Positions 17,800 through 22,072 of a stretch of 22,072 nt of DNA are shown here, one piece after another. Under the pieces are notes generated by a model that saw only the letters and a program-made list of their open reading frames with translations, was not told the DNA's origin and did no database searches. The stretch is from positions 1 through 22,072 of the forward strand of contig JBBQYA010000045.1 of NCBI GenBank assembly GCA_038209155.1, given 5' to 3'. How positions within the stretch are numbered: position 1 is the first letter of the stretch; each line of letters starts with the position of its first letter. A program made the position numbers and the translations under genes. Origin of the DNA: JBBQYA01 sp038209155 (lineage in GTDB: Bacteria > Bacteroidota > Bacteroidia > Sphingobacteriales > Sphingobacteriaceae).

Positions 17800-17828
17800 T
17801 TTTTTGTGGAAGGTGGGGATTATTTATT

Positions 17829-18480
17829 GGGTGAGATTCTTCGTTGCACTCAGAAAAGCAAAGGAAGGGTTTCTTAGCTGGGTAGAGAATGAGAAATTGG
17901 GTGAGATTCTTTGTTGTACTCAGAAAGACAAAGGAAGGGTTTCTCAGCTAGGTAGATAATGAGAAATTGGGTGAGATTCTTCGTTGCACACAGAAAGACA
18001 AAGGAAGGGTTTCTTAGCTGGGTAGAGAATGAGAAATTGGATGAGATTCTTCGTTGGGATGTTGGGTGAGATTCTTCGTTGCACTCAGAAAAGCAAAGGA
18101 AGGGTTTTTTAGCTAGGTAGAGAATGATAAATTGGGTGAGATTCTTCGTTGCACTCAGAAAGACAAAGGAAGGGTTTTTTAGCTGGGTAGAAAATGAGAA
18201 ATTGGGTGAGATTCTTAGCTGAGCTCTGGATGACACGAAAGGGTGTGAGATTCTTCGTTGCACTCAGAAAGACAAAGGAAGGGTTTCTCAGCCAGGTAGA
18301 GAATAATAAAAGGGGATGAGATCCTTCGCTGCGCTCTGGATGATGTAGAAGTGAGATTCTTCGTTGCACTCAGAAAAGCAAAGGAAGGGTTTCTTAGCTG
18401 GGTAGAAAATGAGAAATTGGGTGAGATTCTTCGTTGCACTCAGAAAGAGGAGGGTTTTTTAGTTGGGTTAAGAATGAGAA
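17829..18480. repeat. Tandem repeat array 1 (70-bp units with interleaved ~35-bp units)
   Basis: Units starting (g/a)tgagat(t/c)ct are found at 17831, 17901, 17971, 18041, 18066, 18136, 18206, 18245, 18316, 18351 and 18421. Seven intervals are exactly 70 bp, one is 71, and the others are 25, 35 and 39 bp. The 70-bp unit contains, in order, tcttcgttgcactcagaaag, caaaggaagggttt, agctgggtagagaatgag and aaattgg. The short units read gatccttcgctgcgctctgg followed by atgac. There are internal variants (cagaaagacaaagg or cagaaaagcaaagg; ttcttagct, ttctcagct or ttttttagct). No convincing gene lies inside; open frames across it are only the repeat translated. Confidence 0.9.
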
Positions 18481-18544
18481 ATGGATACTATTAAAGAATC
18501 TGTATTAAATTGCTTTGCGATAGATCTATAATTATCTTTTCTTA

Positions 18545-18576
18545 GCGCTCCTTGCGAAACCTTTGCGCTCCTTGCG
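18545..18576. repeat. Short direct repeat, gcgctccttgcg x2
   Basis: The 12-mer gcgctccttgcg occurs at 18545-18556 and 18565-18576, a 20-bp period, between the two 70-bp repeat arrays. Similar strings are, from memory, scattered in many Bacteroidota genomes as intergenic repeats. No function is evident. Confidence 0.6.
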
Positions 18577-18631
18577 TTTATTTTTTACTCAGTAAGACTC
18601 ATCCTAAAAAAAATCTTGGGGCTTCGCCATT

Positions 18632-18812
18632 TTGTTGGATGAGATCCTTCGCTGCGCTCTGGATGACACAAAGGGTGTGAGATTCTTCGTTGTACTCAGA
18701 AAGACAAAGGAAGGGTTTTTTAGCTGGGTAGAGAATGAGAAATTGGGTGAGATTCTTCGTTGCACTCAGAAAAGCAAAGGAAGGGTTTCTTAGCTGCGCT
18801 CTGAAAAATGTA
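18632..18812. repeat. Tandem repeat array 2 (same family as array 1)
   Basis: One short unit (18639, gatccttcgctgcgctctgg then atgac) is followed by two long units at 18677 and 18747, 70 bp apart. The junction ctctggatgacac(a/g)aaagggtgtgag is nearly the same as at about 18222-18249 in array 1, so this looks like a copied segment. The last unit ends in a hybrid, with ttcttagct from the long type joined to gcgctctg from the short type. Confidence 0.85.
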
Positions 18813-18915
18813 GGAATGTGATACTTGAAGTCACTTTGGATCAAAAAATGTAAAATTCTTTGATCCACAAAAAATTTTAAGGGCAATACCTATTCCATAA
18901 AAGAGCGAATTTTCC

Positions 18916-18993
18916 TGCGCTCCTGATTGTAGCGGCATCCTTTTATTGTTTTTTCAACAATAAAAGATACAGCGGAAAGCAGGAATTAGCGCA
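18916..18993. repeat. Nested three-part palindrome
   Basis: Three sets of paired arms are nested. The outer arms are TGCGCT (18916-18921) and AGCGCA (18988-18993). The middle arms are CCTG (18922-18925) and CAGG (18980-18983). The inner arms are TTTTATTGTT (18941-18950) and AACAATAAAA (18956-18965) around loop TTTTC. The inner stem is extended by C18940-G18966 and, past one bulged base, AT/AT. It is followed by no T-run in either direction that would make it a plain terminator. It may be a mobile palindromic repeat or a structured RNA. Nothing else recognisable lies between 18994 and 19206. Confidence 0.7.
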
Positions 18994-19206
18994 CTTATAA
19001 TTTAAAAATTAATCTTTCTATGCTCAAGAATAAATTTTATCAATTATCTATTTCAATGAAATTTTGGTACATTAATATCACTTTCAATGATCAACATAAA
19101 AGAAATTAGGTGTAGAATGCTGATAAATTTGATAACTAAACAAAATTTAGGATAAACACACCTTTAATAATTGTATACAAATTCTTAAATTTTAAAAACG
19201 TAAACC

Positions 19207-20886
19207 TTACACCAATTTCTTATACCGAATTCTTGTTGGTTCGTGATCGCCCATTCTTTTCTTTCGGTTTTCTTCGTATTCAGAATAATTACCATCGAAG
19301 AAATAAACTTGAGAATTGCCTTCGAATGCTAAAATATGTGTGCAAATTCTATCCAAAAACCATCTATCGTGGGAGATAACCACTGCACAACCGGCAAAAT
19401 TTTCTAATGCTTCTTCCAATGCTCTCAAAGTATTCACGTCAATATCATTGGTAGGCTCATCGAGCAAAAGAACATTTGAACCTTTTTTCAAAGTTACTGC
19501 CAAATGCACCCGATTTCTTTCTCCACCAGAAAGCACACCTACTTTTTTCTGCTGATCGGCTCCGCTGAAATTAAATTTAGAAACATAAGCTCTTGAGTTC
19601 ACTTGCCGACCTGCCAACATCATTGTTTCTGTACCGCCTGTGATGGTTTCATACACATTTTTTTCGCTATCCAATTCATCATGTGATTGATCTACATAAC
19701 CAAGTTTTACCGTTTCACCGATTTTGAAACTTCCTTTGTCGGGTTCTGCTTGTTGGGTGATTAAACGAAATAATGTAGATTTTCCAGCTCCGTTTGGACC
19801 TATAATTCCTACAATTCCGCCTTGCGGCAATGAGAAATTTAAATCTTCGAAAAGCAATTTATCACCAAAGGATTTAGAAACATTTTGTGCTTCTATCACC
19901 ATATTTCCTAACCTTGGTCCTGGTGGAATGAATAGTTCTAATTTATCCTCTTTTTCTTTTCCTTCTTCACTCAGTAATTTATCATAGCCAGAAATTCTTG
20001 CTTTGGATTTTGCATGACGTGCTTTGGGTGCCATACGAACCCATTCTAATTCTCGCTCCAGTGTTTTTTGTCTTTTGCTTTCCGTTTTTTCTTCTTGAGC
20101 CAATCGTTTTGATTTCTGCTCTAGCCAAGATGAATAATTTCCTTTCCATGGAATTCCTTCTCCTCTATCCAATTCTAAAATCCAACCAGCCACATTATCC
20201 AAGAAATAACGATCGTGGGTAACGGCAATCACTGTTCCTTTATAGTTTTTTAAATGTTGTTCTAGCCAATCGATGGATTCTGCATCCAAGTGATTGGTAG
20301 GCTCATCCAGCAAAAGTACTTGAGGTTCTTTTAGCAAAAGTCTGCAAAGGGCAACTCTTCTGCGCTCACCACCCGAAAGGATAGCAATTTTGGTATCACC
20401 TTCTGGGCAGCGCAAAGCATCCATTGCTCGCTCCAACATATTATCTATTTCCCAGCCATTTGCAGCATCTATTTGATCTTGCAAAACTCCTTGTCTAGCC
20501 ATTAGCTTGTCCATTTCGTCTGCATTTTCATACACTTCTGGCAAACCAAACTTTTCGTTTACTTCTTCATATTCTTTCAGAATGTTCATTATTTCTTGAA
20601 CACCTTCTTGAACTACTTCTTTTACTGTTTTATCATTATCTAATTTGGGTTCTTGCTCTAAATATCCAACAGAAAAACCTGGAGACAAAACCACTTCACC
20701 CTGATAGCTTTTGTCTAAACCTGCAATGATCTTGAGTAAAGATGATTTTCCAGAACCATTCAAACCGATTACTCCGATTTTAGCTCCATAGAAAAAGGAT
20801 AAGTAGATATTTTTGAGAACTTGTTTCTGAGGTGGGTAAATTTTATTTACACCTGCCATAGAAAAAATTATTTTTTCGTCAGCCAT
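19207..20886 (-). CDS. ettA: Energy-dependent translational throttle protein EttA (ABC-F)
   Basis: The 559-residue protein is a soluble ABC-F ATPase with two nucleotide-binding domains and no membrane segments. Domain 1 has Walker A GLNGSGKS (41-48), signature LSGGE (170-174) and Walker B LLLDEPTNHLD (191-201). Domain 2 has Walker A GPNGAGKS (363-370), signature LSGGE (452-456) and LLLDEPTNDID. The linker between them (about 242-325) is charged and includes RMAPKARHAKSKARI, the region that contacts P-site tRNA in EttA. Length and the C-terminal GDHEPTRIRYKKL are typical of EttA. It binds the ribosomal E site and gates translation by ADP/ATP ratio. It is monocistronic here, flanked by the repeat region and a divergent gene. 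Confidence 0.95.
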   Translation of the reverse strand: MADEKIIFSMAGVNKIYPPQKQVLKNIYLSFFYGAKIGVIGLNGSGKSSLLKIIAGLDKSYQGEVVLSPGFSVGYLEQEPKLDNDKTVKEVVQEGVQEIMNILKEYEEVNEKFGLPEVYENADEMDKLMARQGVLQDQIDAANGWEIDNMLERAMDALRCPEGDTKIAILSGGERRRVALCRLLLKEPQVLLLDEPTNHLDAESIDWLEQHLKNYKGTVIAVTHDRYFLDNVAGWILELDRGEGIPWKGNYSSWLEQKSKRLAQEEKTESKRQKTLERELEWVRMAPKARHAKSKARISGYDKLLSEEGKEKEDKLELFIPPGPRLGNMVIEAQNVSKSFGDKLLFEDLNFSLPQGGIVGIIGPNGAGKSTLFRLITQQAEPDKGSFKIGETVKLGYVDQSHDELDSEKNVYETITGGTETMMLAGRQVNSRAYVSKFNFSGADQQKKVGVLSGGERNRVHLAVTLKKGSNVLLLDEPTNDIDVNTLRALEEALENFAGCAVVISHDRWFLDRICTHILAFEGNSQVYFFDGNYSEYEENRKKRMGDHEPTRIRYKKLV

Positions 20887-20901
20887 GATTTTTGTTTAAT
20901 G

Positions 20902-20909
20902 CAAATATT
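20902..20909 (-). promoter_or_regulatory. Possible -7 promoter element of ettA
   Basis: Minus-strand AATATTTG differs from the TAnnTTTG consensus at the first base. It is 16 nt upstream of the ettA ATG, much like the spacing seen for typA and holB. No clear -33 element is seen. Confidence 0.35.
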
Positions 20910-21331
20910 GAATTTTAAAAACAAAACTTTTTAATTTTTTAGACAAAAACACAAAGGCAAAGATTATAATCTTAAAATTGAGATGAAAAAAAAGAATAAC
21001 CTAGTTGGTGTTTAATTGATAAAATAGGAATTAAAGATTAAAATTTAATTTATCTTTAGGCAAGTGAATTGAATGAGTGTTACCAATTTGATTTTTTACT
21101 ATTAGTTAGGTTGAATAAAAAACATAAAGTTTATCATCATGTTAAGCAAATAATATTTATGCAAATTAAACTATACCGAATCTCATATTGGTTTAAAAGC
21201 TTTAAATGCAGGTTGCAATCAAACTCTTTACAATTTCTTAACAATTCCTTAAAATCAATGGATTTAGTTTTTTCGTACATTTGTCGGCTGATAAGATCAA
21301 ACCAGCTCAGAATTAAAAAAATTCCAATTGT
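20910..21331. other. Divergent intergenic region, ettA / exported protein gene
   Basis: About 420 bp of AT-rich sequence lie between two divergent genes. I see no RNA gene, repeat array or convincing small gene in it. Its one clear signal is the promoter element at 21276-21283. Confidence 0.4.
21276..21283 (+). promoter_or_regulatory. Bacteroidota-type -7 promoter element of exported protein gene
   Basis: TACATTTG is an exact match to TAnnTTTG. It would give a leader of about 40 nt before the ATG at 21332. A -33 TTG is not obvious. Confidence 0.55.
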
Positions 21332-22072
21332 ATGAAATTAAATTTACTTTCTCAAACTATAATTAAGAAAATTGTTTTTTTGTTGCTTTTGATTGGAGGT
21401 ATTCAAATTCAAGGATATTCTCAAGCTATTTTACCAGTTACCAGAACAATTTGGACAGGAGTAGAGCCAACAGGTTGGTCAAATTTTGGTACTACTGATA
21501 GAATGACAAGTTTTGCCTGCACGGGTTCAAATGCTGCTACATTTGATAATAATAATGATAGTGCAATTGTGAACTTTACCGGAATACCTCTCAATTTAAC
21601 TTTTTCCTTAAAAGAAGCTGGGATGGCGAGTGGTTCAAAAATAGTAGTTTCTCAATCTAATAATGGAATAAATTACACCCTACTTGGAGAATATGGTCCT
21701 GCACCCGCCACAGTAATACCCCTTAATTGTAGTCCAATTGTAATTTCTTTAGCTGGAACAACCCGATATATAAAATGGGCATATGTAAAAATTAGCGGAA
21801 ATTGCGATATTGATGATGTTAATATATCAGCTGGTTCATCTTTAACCAATCCAGCTCCACAAGCTTTACCTTATTTACAAAATTTTGGAACCACAGCTTT
21901 TACTACTTACCCAACAGGTTTTCAAGGCTTCAATGGAGTTGACGGTAGTATTGTAAATTCACAAACACTTGCAGAAGCATCTGCACCAACAACAAATGCA
22001 GCTATAACTTCACAAGCTGTAGCATTTGCAGCAGAGCCAAGTGGTGGTTTATATGGTTTTGCAACCAATTCT
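21332..22072 (+). CDS. Exported protein, N-terminal 247 residues, cut by window end
   Basis: From ATG 21332 the frame is open for exactly 247 codons to the window edge. It starts with a Sec signal peptide: basic KK, then IVFLLLLIGGIQIQ, with likely cleavage after YSQA (near residue 32). The mature part is rich in Thr, Ser, Asn and Gly. It has beta-strand patterns and three widely spaced cysteines, in FACTGSN, LNCSP and GNCDIDD. A second block starts near residue 180 with LPYLQNFG and GFQGFNG, an opening often seen in large surface proteins of Bacteroidota that carry a T9SS C-terminal sorting domain. That domain, if present, is outside the window, so its being a T9SS cargo is inference. I do not recognise a specific function. 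Confidence 0.75.
   Translation, partial: MKLNLLSQTIIKKIVFLLLLIGGIQIQGYSQAILPVTRTIWTGVEPTGWSNFGTTDRMTSFACTGSNAATFDNNNDSAIVNFTGIPLNLTFSLKEAGMASGSKIVVSQSNNGINYTLLGEYGPAPATVIPLNCSPIVISLAGTTRYIKWAYVKISGNCDIDDVNISAGSSLTNPAPQALPYLQNFGTTAFTTYPTGFQGFNGVDGSIVNSQTLAEASAPTTNAAITSQAVAFAAEPSGGLYGFATNS

Noticed and set aside
17874..18439. Overlapping minus-strand open frames of 74-129 codons across the repeat array
   Set aside because: They are translations of the tandem repeat in different frames (recurring FVFLSATKNLT-like strings). They have no independent start context and drift in frame with unit spacing.
17829..18480. CRISPR array
   Set aside because: The full 70-bp period is conserved; there are no unique spacers of constant length and no cas genes nearby.
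18599..18886. 95-codon minus-strand open frame over array 2
   Set aside because: Same repeat-derived translation, with no domain and no plausible start.
21069..21335. 88-codon plus-strand open frame upstream of the exported protein
   Set aside because: It spans the promoter element, has unlikely composition with no domain, and ends inside the start of the real gene.

Overview
The window is about 22 kb of AT-rich chromosome from a member of the Bacteroidota. The evidence is a set of type IX secretion (T9SS) and gliding genes (porU, porV, a porP/sprF-family gene, gldJ, gldH) and promoter -7 elements of the TAnnTTTG type that is typical of this phylum. I cannot fix the family from sequence alone. 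Most of the window is ordinary core chromosome. The unusual parts are the non-coding stretches.

Layout. Positions 1-1942 (minus): a truncated SAM-dependent methyltransferase preceded by a polysaccharide flippase, overlapping by 4 nt. Positions 2012-3814 (minus): typA, with its own terminator and a good -7 promoter element. Positions 4138-4938 (plus): a TrmH/SpoU-family RNA 2'-O-methyltransferase. Positions 5030-5372 (minus): two decayed tandem copies of a small membrane-protein gene. Positions 5432-11053 (minus): a porU-porV-ispF operon. Positions 11175-13635 (plus), divergent from porU: a porP/sprF-family gene and gldJ, closed by a strong terminator, then murF (13715-15025). Positions 15017-17780 (minus): a compact holB-ricT-gldH operon whose last gene overlaps murF tail to tail by 9 bp. 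Positions 17829-18812: arrays of a 70-bp tandem repeat with interleaved ~35-bp units. These are followed by a three-part palindrome (18916-18993). Positions 19207-20886 (minus): ettA. From 21332 (plus) an exported protein begins and runs off the window.

How the genes work together. PorU is the sortase that removes the C-terminal signal of T9SS cargo, and PorV is the outer-membrane shuttle that delivers cargo to it. The PorP-like protein is a small outer-membrane beta-barrel partner. GldJ and GldH are lipoproteins needed for gliding and secretion in Flavobacterium. The exported protein at the right edge could be a cargo, but its C-terminus is outside the window. The housekeeping genes (typA, ettA, murF, ispF, holB) are unremarkable.

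I found no new defence, metabolic or mobile system. The observations most worth checking are the compound repeat array, the decayed gene pair with its lost start/stop overlap, and gldH, which has no ATG, GTG or TTG start before its lipoprotein signal peptide.
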